A stretch of 64,000 bases of DNA from Lacipirellula parvula (GCF_009177095.1 NZ_AP021861.1:682001-746000), one strand, 5' to 3'; shown: positions 52,613 to 61,603, counted from the first letter of the stretch. Numbers and translations are program-made. Notes: a model not told the origin generated them from the sequence alone.

Positions 52613-53200
52613 TCACTTCTTCCGCCGGCGATGCTCAGCTACGGCCCATACTCGCAACTCGCCAAATAGCTTCGCCAACGCCGCCGGTTGATAGTGCGCA
52701 TTGAGTCCGCTCGGGTTCGGCAGCACCCACGCGTGGCTGCCGCCGAAGAGGTCTTTTTGTATGCCGACGCTCGCATCCTTCACGCCGGAGACGATGCGGT
52801 ACGGGCCGATGCCGACGAAGGCGACGACGGTTGGTTGCCAGCGTTTGACTTTCGCTGCGAGTCGCTTGCCGCCGGCGCGGAGTTCGTCGTTCGTGAGTTC
52901 GTCGGCGCGAGCGGTGGCGCGCGAGACGACGTTGGTGATGCCGAGGTGGAGGTCGAGGAGCGAGTCGCTTTCAAACGGCGAGAAGAGTCGTGGCGTAAAA
53001 CCGCCGCCGTAGAGCGCGGGCCAAAAGCGATTGCCGGGCCGGCCGAAGTGGCGGCCGATCGCGGCGGTGTAGAGCCCGGGATTGATCCCCGCGAAGAGGA
53101 CGATGAGATCCTTCGCGAGCAGGTCGGGGACGCGCTTGTTCTGCGCGGCGGCGAGTTGGGCCTTCGTGGGCTTCCAGGGTTCTTGAGCTTTGCGTTTCAT
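52613..53200 (-). CDS. mug: Mismatch-specific uracil/thymine DNA glycosylase
   Basis: 195 residues. The first motif FAGINPGLYTAAIGRHFGRPGNRFWPAL carries the catalytic Asn and the base-binding loop, and NPSGLNAHY is the DNA-inserting loop of Mug enzymes. It removes uracil or thymine from G:U and G:T mispairs, the first step of base excision repair. The N-terminal EPWKPTKAQLAAAQNK is a typical lead-in. No repair neighbour is next to it. Confidence 0.9.
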   Translation of the reverse strand: MKRKAQEPWKPTKAQLAAAQNKRVPDLLAKDLIVLFAGINPGLYTAAIGRHFGRPGNRFWPALYGGGFTPRLFSPFESDSLLDLHLGITNVVSRATARADELTNDELRAGGKRLAAKVKRWQPTVVAFVGIGPYRIVSGVKDASVGIQKDLFGGSHAWVLPNPSGLNAHYQPAALAKLFGELRVWAVAEHRRRKK

Positions 53201-53259
53201 GGACGTTGGTTGCGGTGAGTCGCACTCTTGCGGCGCGGCTGTCGGGCTGAAAGACCAAC

Positions 53260-54060
53260 CTACCCGGCGTTGCGTCGTCTGGAGGCTGCGGCGCGCTTCT
53301 TGGCGGCTTTTTCTTGCTTCGCGAGCTGCCGCTGCTTCCGTCGCGTCGTGATGTCGGTGGATGTCGCGTTGCTTGGTGTCGCTTTTTCTATTTTAGGCGA
53401 CAGCTGCGCGGCGGATGAGTGGGGGCTCGCGATTGCGGGGAGAAGACGAGCGGTGTTTCGTGGCGATTTGGGCGCCGTTGCATCGTTTGGCTTCGTGTCG
53501 TCATCTGTCGCCTCGGCGATTTTAGGCGACAGTTCCGCGACGGCTTCCGCCGCTTCGTCGGCGAGCGGCGTGGCGGGGAATTGGGCGTGCTTCGGGCTCT
53601 CGCAGCGATCGGGTTGTGGAAAGCATTTGTGAAATGCTTGCTCGACGGCGGCGACGACTGGTTGGTAGAGCGCGGCTCGCTGTTCGGGGGGCGTTGCGGC
53701 GAGGGCGGCTTCGAGCACCAGGTCGAGCGCGGCCTCGACTTCGTGCTTGCGGGCCGTGTTGGCGCGGCGGCGGCCGAAGCGGTCGGGACGTTCGCGTTCG
53801 AGGAGCCACGCGGCGGCCCGCCAGTGGGTGCGGGCGGCGCTTTCCATCAGCAGCAGCGGGTTGGGGTGCGACTGTTGGGCGGCGCGGACGTCGCGATCGA
53901 ACGCTTCGTCGCGTTGGCGTTCGCGCTGCACGGTGCGGAGGGAAACGTCGAGCTGCTCGGCGGCTTCCTCGAGCGAGTAGCTGTCGCGGACGAGCTCGCA
54001 GAAGCGCTGCTTTTTCGAGGCGTCGATGATGCGGCGACTGGCGTAGCTGGTGGCTTGCAT
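53260..54060 (-). CDS. Helix-turn-helix protein, terminase-small-subunit-like N-terminus
   Basis: 266 residues. The N-terminal 60 residues are a helix-turn-helix (RFCELVRDSYSLEEAAEQLDVSLRTVQRERQRDEAF). The next part (about 60-130) resembles the small subunit of phage terminases (ESAARTHWRAAAWLLERERPDRFGRR). The rest is acidic then Lys/Arg-rich with a basic tail; the phrase LSPKI-(A/E)-(E/K)-AT occurs twice (near residues 187 and 230). No other phage gene is close, so this is likely a domesticated DNA-binding protein. GAGGAGGACC before ATG 54060 is a good ribosome-binding site. Confidence 0.75.
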   Translation of the reverse strand: MQATSYASRRIIDASKKQRFCELVRDSYSLEEAAEQLDVSLRTVQRERQRDEAFDRDVRAAQQSHPNPLLLMESAARTHWRAAAWLLERERPDRFGRRRANTARKHEVEAALDLVLEAALAATPPEQRAALYQPVVAAVEQAFHKCFPQPDRCESPKHAQFPATPLADEAAEAVAELSPKIAEATDDDTKPNDATAPKSPRNTARLLPAIASPHSSAAQLSPKIEKATPSNATSTDITTRRKQRQLAKQEKAAKKRAAASRRRNAG

Positions 54061-54344
54061 GAGATCGGTCCTCCTCGGTGAGCGCGCGGGTGCGCTGGGA
54101 AACGTGGCGTGGCGCCGTGCCCCCGGTTTGAAGAACCGGGGGCTAAGGGAATGCGCAGCACGGTGGTTTACGTTAGAGGAATGGGTGGCCTAGTTTCAAC
54201 ACAAAAGTTGTGGGAATTATTTTGGAGGTTCTGGGGAGAATTTTGGGGGGCGCGGCAGATTTTGGGAGGGGTGCGTGCGGATTTGCCGCGCGGGATGGAG
54301 AGCGGTGGGCGCTGCCGACTGGTCGCTGAAGCGATCGGTCCCGG

Positions 54345-57300
54345 CTATCGCGTTTGGAGTTTGCGAGTGCGGCCGCGGGTTGCGAGAACGGGGGCGGCGG
54401 CGAGGAGGAGGAGCACTGCGGCGGCGGGTTCGGGGACGACTTCGCCGGCGGTGAGCGTGAACTGCAGGATGTTTCCCTTGTACGCGAAGACGCCGTCGAG
54501 GCCGTGGCTGTTGGTGAACTTGAAGTCGGCGATCGCGATCGTCGTTGAGTCGAAGTTCACCAGGTCGTAGGTCGTGCCGATGTTCCAGTTGTTGTTCGTG
54601 AAGGTGAATGCGTAGGTGGAAGCGAAGCCTTGCAGACCGCCGACGGTGAGGGAGTCGGACTGAGCCGGCGTGGCGCCGAGGTCGAAGACGAGGTTGCCGG
54701 AGGTCCAGAGGAGGTTGCTGGCCGTGAGCGTGCCGGCAGAGTTACCGGCGACGAGGTTGCCGGGGGCGAGGTTGCCGCCGTTGAGGGAGACGTTGCCGAC
54801 GAGGCCGCTGCCGCCGAGCGTGGCGCCGGCGTTGACCGTGGCGCTGCCGAAGCCGAACGAGAGCGAACCGTTTACTAGGAGCGTGCCCGCGTTGACCGTC
54901 GTGCCGCCGATGAACGCGGTTTGGCCGGAGAGGGTGAGCGTGCCGTTTGAATCTTTCACGAGGCCGCCGTTGCCGGCGATGTTGCCGGCGAAGTTGCCGG
55001 CGTCGACGACGAGCATGGTCGCTGCATTGGAGCCAATGTTCACCGTGCCGGCGCCGAAGAGGGCGCGGACGCCGCCGGTGGAGAGATGGTCTTGGAAGTT
55101 GAGCGTGGCGCCGCTCGCGACGGTGGTCGACGCGGCGATCGAGGTGATGAATTCGAGGCCGCCATTGTCGGCGACGAGTGTTCCCGCGGCGACGTTGAGG
55201 GTCGCCTCGGCAGTGAGCGCCACCGCGCCGGTGGGGGCGAAGACGACGGAACCGGTTTGGCCGCTGCTGCCGACTTGCATCGTGGCGCCTTCGACGAGGA
55301 GGAAGTCGAGCGGCGCGAGCGTGAGCGTTTGGTTCGGCGCTGCCGAGAAGACGCCGGTTTGGTTGGCGGCGACGGAGACGAGTTGGATGCCGCCGTTGAG
55401 ATTGCCGGCGAGGGTGGCGCTCGCGTGGGCGCGTAACTCGGCGGAGCCGAGGGCGACGTTGCCGGCGCCGAGGGCGGCGTTGTTCGTGACTTCGAGCAGG
55501 CCGGCTGAGACGGTGGTGCCGCCAGCGTACGTGTTCGGCGCGGTGAGCCGGAGCCGGCCGGCGCCCGTTTTCGTGAGGCCGCCGGCGCCGCTGAGGATCG
55601 TGGGGATTTGAGCGTTGCCGCCTTGCGTGTCGACGGTGAGCCCCCCTGCCCCGATGACCGCCGCATCGGCGGCGAAGCCATCGATGAGGGCCGTATCGAC
55701 GACCGACGATCCGCCGAGGAGTTTTAGTTGGACGCCTGAGAGTGAAAGCGACGCCGTGCCGGCTCCGCGGATGATGTTCTCTGTGGTGATCGTTGTGTTG
55801 ACCGCGCTGAGCAAGCCCGTGACGTTTGCGCTCTCGGCGAGTTCGATCGTTTGCGCCGTCACGTTCGCGCCGTTGGTCGCGTAGAACTCGCCGCCGTTGC
55901 CGCCGACGCCGATGGTGAGCGTTTGCTCGGTCGTCCAACTGGCGTTGCCGACGTTGACGACGCCGAGCGAATCGCCGGAGAGGCCGACTTGCGCCCACTT
56001 CGAGGAGATGGTGCCGCCGGTCATCGTGAGCGTTCCGCCGCCGTTGACGCCGACCGCGAGCGTGTTGGTCATTGCCCACGAACCGCCGGTGACGTTGACT
56101 TCGCCTTCGCCGGTCGCGTCTTGGCCGATGTAGCCGCTCTCGCTGTTGATGACGCCGCCGGCGCCGAGGTTGAGCGTCCCCTTGCCGGCAGCGCCGACGA
56201 AGATCGCGAGCTTGTTGGTCCACGTGGCGTCGAGGACGTCGATCGTGCCGGTGGAGCCCACGGCGAAGCCGATGTTCGCTTTGTTGGTTTCGAGCGTGCC
56301 GCCGCCATCGAGCGTGAACGTGCCGGCGCCGCCGTAGCCGACGTGGAACTCGCCGGAGATTGCCAACTCGCCGCCGGAGAACGTGGCCGTGCCGGTCGAG
56401 CCGCCATTTTGGGCGACGAAGAGTTCGGGAGCGGCGAAGTCGGCGTCGGTCGCGTCGAGCGTGCCGTTGCCGTTGAAGCCGATCGCGGCGACGCCCATCA
56501 CCTGGACGGAGGCCAGGTTGGTGAGCGTGAGACTGCCCGTCCCCGCGGCGCCAACGGTGAGGTTTTCCGCAGTGGTGATGTTGCCGCCGTCGGCAGAGAC
56601 GTCGCCGGTGGAACCTGCGTTGGCGGCGAGGATGAGGTTGTTTACCGAGAGGAGCGAGCTCGTGGCGTGGACTTCGCCCTTGCCGCTCACGCCGACCGTG
56701 ACGTCGCGGGGAATGCTTTGGTTCTCGGCCTTCCAGGTGCTGCTCAAAAGATTCACGACGCCGTGCGAGCCGGCGGAGTAGCCGACGTAGCCGGTGGTGC
56801 TTTGCAGCGTCGAGGCGTTTTCGAGCGTGACCGTCGCGTTGCCGCCGTAGCCGAAGTAGACGGTGAAAGGAGATAAGTAGCTACCGTTCAAGTTGACGGT
56901 GCCGGTCGCGCCTTGATTGTAGCCAGCCCAGAAATCGCTCGTGCCGATGAACGCTTGCGTTCCGGCGGTAAGCGTGCCCTGTCCGCTGTAGCCGACGTAG
57001 AACTCGTTCGCCTGCAACTGCGTGTTGTTGCCGGAACCGAGTTCGATGGCGCCGGAGCCGGCTTGCCCGAGCGTGACGGTGCTGACCACGTAGCCGTTCG
57101 CGCCGGCGATTTGCGCCGTGCCGCCGTTGGCGATGACGATCGACTCGCCTTGGATGGGGACGGCGCCGCCGCTCCAGTTGGCGCCGGCGCCGAAGTTACC
57201 AGTGCCGCCGATCCAGTTGATGTCGGCGTGCGCGGGGGCGAGCGTGAGCGAAGAGATGGCCGCGAGGGCGAGCGCGATCGCGCGAGGGCGTCGAGCGTGG

Positions 57301-57359
57301 GCGGTGCGGCGGGCGAGGTTCAGGCAGCGCTGGGAACGGCGGAGGATTCGGTGAGGCAT
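54345..57359 (-). CDS. Large secreted beta-repeat (autotransporter-associated strand) PEP-CTERM protein
   Basis: 1004 residues. A long basic N-terminus leads to a signal peptide (ALALAAISSLTLAPAHA). Nearly all the rest is repeats of about 20-30 residues rich in Gly, Asn and Thr (for example GTLTMTGGTISSKWAQVGLSGDSLGVVNVG and TLNLGAGGVINSESGYIGQDATGEGEVNV). This resembles the beta-helix repeats of autotransporter-associated proteins. The C-terminal 300 residues have segments such as GGLTKTGAGRLRLTAPNTYAGGTTVSAGLLEV, the autotransporter-associated beta-strand repeat. VVPEPAAAVLLLLAAAPVLATRGR forms the PEP-CTERM tail. No beta-barrel is seen, so it is not a true autotransporter. Likely a surface or matrix fibre. 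Confidence 0.85.
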   Translation of the reverse strand: MPHRILRRSQRCLNLARRTAHARRPRAIALALAAISSLTLAPAHADINWIGGTGNFGAGANWSGGAVPIQGESIVIANGGTAQIAGANGYVVSTVTLGQAGSGAIELGSGNNTQLQANEFYVGYSGQGTLTAGTQAFIGTSDFWAGYNQGATGTVNLNGSYLSPFTVYFGYGGNATVTLENASTLQSTTGYVGYSAGSHGVVNLLSSTWKAENQSIPRDVTVGVSGKGEVHATSSLLSVNNLILAANAGSTGDVSADGGNITTAENLTVGAAGTGSLTLTNLASVQVMGVAAIGFNGNGTLDATDADFAAPELFVAQNGGSTGTATFSGGELAISGEFHVGYGGAGTFTLDGGGTLETNKANIGFAVGSTGTIDVLDATWTNKLAIFVGAAGKGTLNLGAGGVINSESGYIGQDATGEGEVNVTGGSWAMTNTLAVGVNGGGTLTMTGGTISSKWAQVGLSGDSLGVVNVGNASWTTEQTLTIGVGGNGGEFYATNGANVTAQTIELAESANVTGLLSAVNTTITTENIIRGAGTASLSLSGVQLKLLGGSSVVDTALIDGFAADAAVIGAGGLTVDTQGGNAQIPTILSGAGGLTKTGAGRLRLTAPNTYAGGTTVSAGLLEVTNNAALGAGNVALGSAELRAHASATLAGNLNGGIQLVSVAANQTGVFSAAPNQTLTLAPLDFLLVEGATMQVGSSGQTGSVVFAPTGAVALTAEATLNVAAGTLVADNGGLEFITSIAASTTVASGATLNFQDHLSTGGVRALFGAGTVNIGSNAATMLVVDAGNFAGNIAGNGGLVKDSNGTLTLSGQTAFIGGTTVNAGTLLVNGSLSFGFGSATVNAGATLGGSGLVGNVSLNGGNLAPGNLVAGNSAGTLTASNLLWTSGNLVFDLGATPAQSDSLTVGGLQGFASTYAFTFTNNNWNIGTTYDLVNFDSTTIAIADFKFTNSHGLDGVFAYKGNILQFTLTAGEVVPEPAAAVLLLLAAAPVLATRGRTRKLQTR

Positions 57360-57668
57360 GGAGGACTGGCGTGGGCTCGGTGCGCTACGGCGGCGGTGGG
57401 AAGCAGGCGAGGGAGTGCGAATCTGCTAGGCATCGAATCTGCCAGGCATCCAGGATAGTTGGTTGAAATTGGCGGTCAATTTACTGGGGCGGTTCGTGGT
57501 TTTACGCGCTGTTGGCTCTGGTACGGTTGTGCGCGTTGGGCGGTTCGAGGCTTTGGTTGCTCTGCGGGTTGGATGTGGAGGAGCGGGTGTGATGGCGTTG
57601 CCTCTTGCGGCTGCGCCGCCCTGGTAGGCGAGTACGCCAACCAGGGCTACCCTGCGGAGAAGTTGGCG
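57360..57668. other. Intergenic stretch with one hairpin repeat
   Basis: 309 bases between the large repeat protein and a small HExxH gene, both on the minus strand. It contains repeat copy 1 (57598-57653), 15 bases beyond the small gene's stop codon. The region upstream of the large gene should hold its promoter. No gene was recognised. Confidence 0.5.
57598..57653. repeat. 55-base hairpin repeat, copy 1
   Basis: Reads TTGCCTCTTGCGGCTGCGCC then GCCCTGGT-AGGCG-AGTA-CGCC-AACCAGGGC and TACCC. The second half (57618-57647) is a strong hairpin with one A/A mismatch, and the first half has a small GCGGC-TGC-GCCGC stem. Copy 2 is identical in sequence. It lies just after the HExxH gene. Confidence 0.85.
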
Positions 57669-58061
57669 TTACCGCGTGATGTTCATGAACGGTCGCGGGA
57701 AGCCCCATGCGGCGGCCAATGCGTCGGCGGCTTCTTCGGGATCGAGGATGTCGCCCCAGGAGCCGTTTCGTAGATACGCATGGGCGAATTCGTGCGCGAT
57801 CACGTAATGAGCGAACGACTCGTCGCAATCGGAGAGTCGCGGTCTGAGCACCACGCTGCGGCTGCTGATGCCGGCATCGTGCGGGGCGGCCATGAAGACC
57901 GACGAGCCCTCGCCCGGGACGTAGTTGTCGAGGGAGACCGTGAAGGAGGCGTCATTCACGAAGTCTTGCTGAACTTCCGTCGGTAGTGCCTCAAGTACCA
58001 GCAGGACGCGCTGGCCCAGCGGTTGGTGACGCTCGAATGATTGAAGGTAGGCGGCGAACAT
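57669..58061 (-). CDS. Small zincin-like protein with HExxH motif
   Basis: 130 residues without signal peptide. The pattern VIAHEFAHAYL has an HExxH motif as in zinc metallopeptidases, preceded by FTVSLDNYVPGEGSSVFMAAPHD and a third metal ligand candidate among the Asp/Glu after the motif (ILDPEEAADALAAAWGF). The small size suggests a minimal peptidase or a domain kept for binding only. The next gene in the transcription order upstream is at 58076, 14 bases away, so they form an operon. Function unknown. Confidence 0.72.
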   Translation of the reverse strand: MFAAYLQSFERHQPLGQRVLLVLEALPTEVQQDFVNDASFTVSLDNYVPGEGSSVFMAAPHDAGISSRSVVLRPRLSDCDESFAHYVIAHEFAHAYLRNGSWGDILDPEEAADALAAAWGFPRPFMNITR

Positions 58062-58075
58062 TTTCGGGCGGGCGT

Positions 58076-58420
58076 TTAGAGATGCACTGGAACGTAACGG
58101 ATTTGCTCGTGCTCAAGTGGCGGCGGAGGGGGATCGATCCACGGCATTGTCTGCTGCTGTTCGTGCATTTTCGCGACGCGCGATTTGAACTCGCGAGTTA
58201 GTTTGAACAGCACGTCGCGTTCGGAATTGCCGTTGGCGACGATTTCGCCTGCGTCGCCGCCGGCGAGGTTTGCGACGCGACCGTTCATTGAGCCGTCAGC
58301 GGTTTTGCTGACGTAAATGATGCATGAGAAGGCTGGGACGGGAGGCTTGGCGCCGCCGGTGATCTCAAGTGGTTTGGGGGCGGCGGGGTTAGGTCCACTT
58401 GCGCTCGATGGTGTGGTCAT
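58076..58420 (-). CDS. Conserved hypothetical protein
   Basis: About 114 residues, starting MTTPSSASGPNPAAPKPLE. The core VPAFSCIIYVSKTADGSMNGRVANLAGGDAGEIVANGNSERDVLFKLTREFKSRVAKM looks like a small alpha/beta domain; the C-terminus is Pro-rich (WIDPPPPPLEHEQIRYVPVHL). Similar small proteins occur with planctomycete genes of unknown function. The frame extends to 58576 but that part overlaps repeat copy 2 and the lepA end, so I use ATG 58420. It precedes the HExxH gene by 14 bases. Confidence 0.68.
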   Translation of the reverse strand: MTTPSSASGPNPAAPKPLEITGGAKPPVPAFSCIIYVSKTADGSMNGRVANLAGGDAGEIVANGNSERDVLFKLTREFKSRVAKMHEQQQTMPWIDPPPPPLEHEQIRYVPVHL

Positions 58421-58502
58421 TGTTGTACGTTCGATCTGCGAAATTAGCTTGCTGTACTCGGGGGCGTGCCAGCGACTGGAGGCGCAGGACATTGGCGGTG
58501 GC

Positions 58503-58557
58503 TTGCCTCTTGCGGCTGCGCCGCCCTGGTAGGCGAGTACGCCAACCAGGGCTACCC
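58503..58557. repeat. 55-base hairpin repeat, copy 2
   Basis: Identical to copy 1 along its 55 bases; the hairpin core is 58523-58552. It ends two bases from the stop codon of lepA copy 2 (58560), so on the minus strand it follows the gene directly and may work as a terminator or transcript-end stabiliser. Confidence 0.85.
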
Positions 58558-58559
58558 AC

Positions 58560-60356
58560 TCAATCGTCCTCGGCACGCAGCACGGCGATGAACGCTTTTT
58601 GCGGGATGTTCACGCTGCCAAACAGCTTCATTTTGGCCTTTCCCTTCTTCTGCTTCTCGAGCAGCTTTTTCTTGCGCGTTACGTCGCCGCCGTAGAGTTT
58701 CTCGGTGACGTCTTTGCGATACGGGTCGACCGTGGTGCGGGCGATGATCTCGCCGCCGATGGCGCCTTGGATCGGGATTTTGAATTGATGCCGCGGGATT
58801 TCCTTGGCCAGCTGTTCGCAGTAGTGGAGCGCCCGCGTGCGGGCCTTGTCGCGGTGGACCAGGTACGAGAGCGTGTCGACCGGTTCCTTGTTCACCAAGA
58901 TGTCGACCTTCACCACGTCGGTCTGGCGGTACTCGATCGGCTTGTAGTCGAACGAGCCGTAGCCTCGCGTCAGCATTTTCAGCTTGCCGTAGAAGTCGAA
59001 GAGGACCTCGCCGAGCGGCATGACGCTGGTGACTTCCATCCGCTTGGCGGAGAGGTAGTCCATCGTTTGGCTTTCCGAGCGGTGCTCGCGGCAGAGTTCC
59101 ATCACGCCGCCGACATATTCTTCGGGGGTGATGATCGAAGCCTTGATGTACGGCTCGCTGGCCGATTCGATCGACATCGGGTCGGGCCAGTACGTCGGAT
59201 TGTCGACTTCCATTTCCGAACCGTCGCGCAGCTGCAGCTTGTACTTCACCGACGGCGCGGAGATGACCAGGCCGATATCGAACTCTCGCTGCAGTCGCTC
59301 TTGGATCACGTCGAGATGGAGCAGGCCGAGGAATCCGCAGCGGAAGCCAAACCCGAGCGCCGCCGAGCTGTCTTTCTCGAAGGTGAGCGCGGCGTCGTTG
59401 ATCGAGAGTTTTTCAAGCGCCTTCGTGAGTTCCTGATACTCGCCGGTATCCATCGGGTAAATCGATGAGAAGACGACCTGCCGCGCCGCTTGATAGCCGG
59501 GGATCGGTTCGTCGGCTGGCCGATCGAGCAGCGTGAGCGTGTCGCCGATTTCGATGTCTTGCACGCTCTTCACGCCGGCGACGATGTAGCCGACTTCGCC
59601 GGCGCTGAGTTGCTGACGCGGCACGAGTTGGAACTGGTTGTAGCCGACCTCGTCGACCTTGAAGTCGCGATTCGCGTGCATGAAGTGGATCGTATCGCGC
59701 GGCTTGAGCGTCCCCTCCACCACGCGGCATTGCAAGATCACGCCGCGGAACTTGTCGAAGTGAGCGTCGAAGACGAGCGCCTTCAGCGGCGCGTCGGGAT
59801 CGCCGGTCGGGGGCGGCAGCTTTTCGACGATGCCTTCGAGGACTTGGTCGATGTTCACGCCGTTTCGGGCGGAGATCGGAATCGCAGCGAACGGATCGAG
59901 ACCAAGTTCGGCGTCGATCGCTTCTTGAGCGCGGTCGATGTCGGCGGATGGCAAGTCGATCTTGTTGATGATCGGCAGCAGTTCCAAATTGTGTTCCATC
60001 GCCATGTAGAGATTGGCGACCGTTTGGGCCTCGACCCCCTGCGACGCGTCGACGACGATCAACGCCCCTTCGCACGCCATCAGCGAGCGGCGGACTTCGT
60101 GCGAAAAATCGACGTGGCCAGGCGTGTCGATGAGATTCAGCAGGTAGTCTTTGCCGTTGAGAGCGCGATAGTTGAGCGTGATCGTGTTGCTCTTGATGGT
60201 GATGCCGCGCTCGCGTTCGATGTCCATCGAATCGAGCATCTGCTCGTGGAGATCGCGCTGCGCGATGCCGTTGCAGTTCTGGATGAGCCGGTCGGCCAGC
60301 GTCGACTTGCCGTGATCGATGTGGGCGATAATGCAGAAATTGCGAATGTGTTCCAT
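58560..60356 (-). CDS. lepA: Elongation factor 4 (LepA), canonical copy 2
   Basis: 598 residues. It has AHIDHGKSTLADRL, RERGITIK, DTPGHVDFSHEVRRSL, VVDASQGVEAQTVAN and INKIDLP, then GFGFRCGFLGLLHLDVIQERL and the C-terminal GGDVTRKKKLLEKQKKGKAKMK with IPQKAFIAVL. These are close to standard LepA, more so than copy 1 at 723-2540. The two proteins have diverged throughout, so the duplication is old. Hairpin repeat copies lie directly after this gene (copy 2) and in the intergenic region before it (copy 3). Confidence 0.95.
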   Translation of the reverse strand: MEHIRNFCIIAHIDHGKSTLADRLIQNCNGIAQRDLHEQMLDSMDIERERGITIKSNTITLNYRALNGKDYLLNLIDTPGHVDFSHEVRRSLMACEGALIVVDASQGVEAQTVANLYMAMEHNLELLPIINKIDLPSADIDRAQEAIDAELGLDPFAAIPISARNGVNIDQVLEGIVEKLPPPTGDPDAPLKALVFDAHFDKFRGVILQCRVVEGTLKPRDTIHFMHANRDFKVDEVGYNQFQLVPRQQLSAGEVGYIVAGVKSVQDIEIGDTLTLLDRPADEPIPGYQAARQVVFSSIYPMDTGEYQELTKALEKLSINDAALTFEKDSSAALGFGFRCGFLGLLHLDVIQERLQREFDIGLVISAPSVKYKLQLRDGSEMEVDNPTYWPDPMSIESASEPYIKASIITPEEYVGGVMELCREHRSESQTMDYLSAKRMEVTSVMPLGEVLFDFYGKLKMLTRGYGSFDYKPIEYRQTDVVKVDILVNKEPVDTLSYLVHRDKARTRALHYCEQLAKEIPRHQFKIPIQGAIGGEIIARTTVDPYRKDVTEKLYGGDVTRKKKLLEKQKKGKAKMKLFGSVNIPQKAFIAVLRAEDD

Positions 60357-60461
60357 GCTGCAATTTTAGCAGGATACGCCGTGCCGCAGCAGGGCCGACC
60401 TGGTTGTCCTGCGACTTCACGCGTGTGGCGCAGCCTTATGCGGTAGTACTGCGGCGATGGT

Positions 60462-60517
60462 TTGGCTTCTTGCGGCTTCGCCGCCCTGGTAGGCGGGTAT
60501 GCCAACCAAGGCTACCC
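60462..60517. repeat. 55-base hairpin repeat, copy 3 (variant)
   Basis: Same pattern as copies 1 and 2 but with substitutions (GGCTTCTTGCGGCTTCGCC, and GGCGGGTATGCC, ACCAAGGC). The hairpin core is 60483-60512; one base pair is lost and one becomes G-T. It lies 16 bases after the stop codon of the VOC gene. Confidence 0.8.
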
Positions 60518-60533
60518 ACTTCGCGCTTGCTGA

Positions 60534-60983
60534 TTAGCTTGGCGCTTGGGCGAGGTCCCACACGTAGCCGAACGGGTCGCGCAGTCGTGAGCGTAGGTCT
60601 CCCCAGATCTCTGTGCGCGGCGGGAAGATTTCCGCGGCGCCCTGCTCTTTCATCCGCGCGCTCGTCGCGGCGACGTCGTCGACGTAGAGGTAAAACTGAA
60701 ACGGCGGCGCGTGGCTGGAGTCGGCCGGCGGTTGGCCGTCGAAATCCCAACCGGTTTTGTTGAGGGTGAAGTTGCAACCGCGGTAGCGCATCCGCGCGAA
60801 GAGGAGTTCGCCGTTCTCGCCCGGCAGTTCGAAAATCGCGACGAAGGACAACGCCTGCGCGTAGAAGTCGACCGCCCGCCGCACGTCCGCACACGCTATC
60901 GCGGTGGTGAGCCAATTAAGCCCCGGCCAGGGGTGGGGGCGATGCTCGACGTTGTCGAACCAGTTCAGGTTGTCGGCGCTCAT
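60534..60983 (-). CDS. VOC family protein (glyoxalase/bleomycin-resistance-like)
   Basis: 149 residues. It contains WLTTAIACADVRRAVDFYAQALSF, LLFARMRYRGCNFTL, FQFYLYVDDVAATSARMKEQGAAEIFPPRTEIWGDLRSRLRDPFGYVWDLAQ. The segment order and paired beta-alpha-beta-beta-beta units match VOC (glyoxalase/PhnB) proteins. It may bind a small compound with or without metal; the activity is not predictable. Start ATG 60983. It has no operon partner. Confidence 0.85.
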   Translation of the reverse strand: MSADNLNWFDNVEHRPHPWPGLNWLTTAIACADVRRAVDFYAQALSFVAIFELPGENGELLFARMRYRGCNFTLNKTGWDFDGQPPADSSHAPPFQFYLYVDDVAATSARMKEQGAAEIFPPRTEIWGDLRSRLRDPFGYVWDLAQAPS

Positions 60984-61603
60984 GTTGGTTTTCGTCTATT
61001 GAGTGTGGTCGTTGGCTGGGCGATGCTGTGCAGCGGTCGGAATCGCAGCTGATCAGTCCGTTGCGAATTAGAGGCTCTCGGTGACGTCTCAGCTAGCGTG
61101 AGCGCTGCGCATGTTACCGTCGCCTCTTGCGGCTGCGCCAGCCTGTGGCAGGCGAGTACGCCAACCAGGGCTACCCGCTGGATTCCGCAGCAGGAAGTAA
61201 GCTCACCGCCCCACCCTGCTCTTGCGATGGCCACCCATAATCGGCATTGATCTAACTACTAATTGTTTAGTAAATAGTGGCGCGACCGGCGGAAATGGTA
61301 ACGCTGCCAGGAGATCCACGGACTTCGTGCGGGACTTTCCAGCGCGTCTGGGACGACGCTTTCGTTGCATTATTAAGCTCGCGCGGCTGGCCACTGGCCA
61401 TCACGTTGCATTCGGTTTTCAAAAAAGAATCGTGCTTATGTGTAATAGTCGAATTTAAGTTCAGTACCTGCGGTTGGGCCGACAGCTGGGAACTGAGGAA
61501 GCGCGTTGCATCTTAGATTTTCGTACGTCCCGTTTTACGCGATTTGCCGATAACCAATAGTCGGCGTGTAGTGCCCAGCTTTCCAAGTACTTGACCCGCA
61601 TGG
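60984..61603. other. Intergenic stretch with repeat copy 4
   Basis: 620 bases between the VOC gene and the glycosyltransferase fusion. It holds hairpin repeat copy 4 (61121-61176), and DNA after about 61200 is visibly more AT-rich, which may mark the edge of another genomic segment. Short frames on both strands at 61203-61709 have no support. Confidence 0.55.
61121..61176. repeat. 55-base hairpin repeat, copy 4 (degenerate)
   Basis: CGCCTCTTGCGGCTGCGCCA, then GCCTGTGGCAGGCGAGTACGCC and AACCAGGGCTACCC. It has the flanks of copies 1 and 2 but an altered left stem (61138-61171). Unlike the others it does not follow a gene end closely on the minus strand. Confidence 0.75.

Noticed and set aside
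53260-54060. Terminase-like gene as evidence for a prophage
   Set aside because: No large terminase, portal, capsid, tail or integrase gene is near it.
54742-56223. 493-codon alternative frame inside the large PEP-CTERM gene
   Set aside because: Extremely Arg-rich and produced by the repeats of the real gene in another frame.
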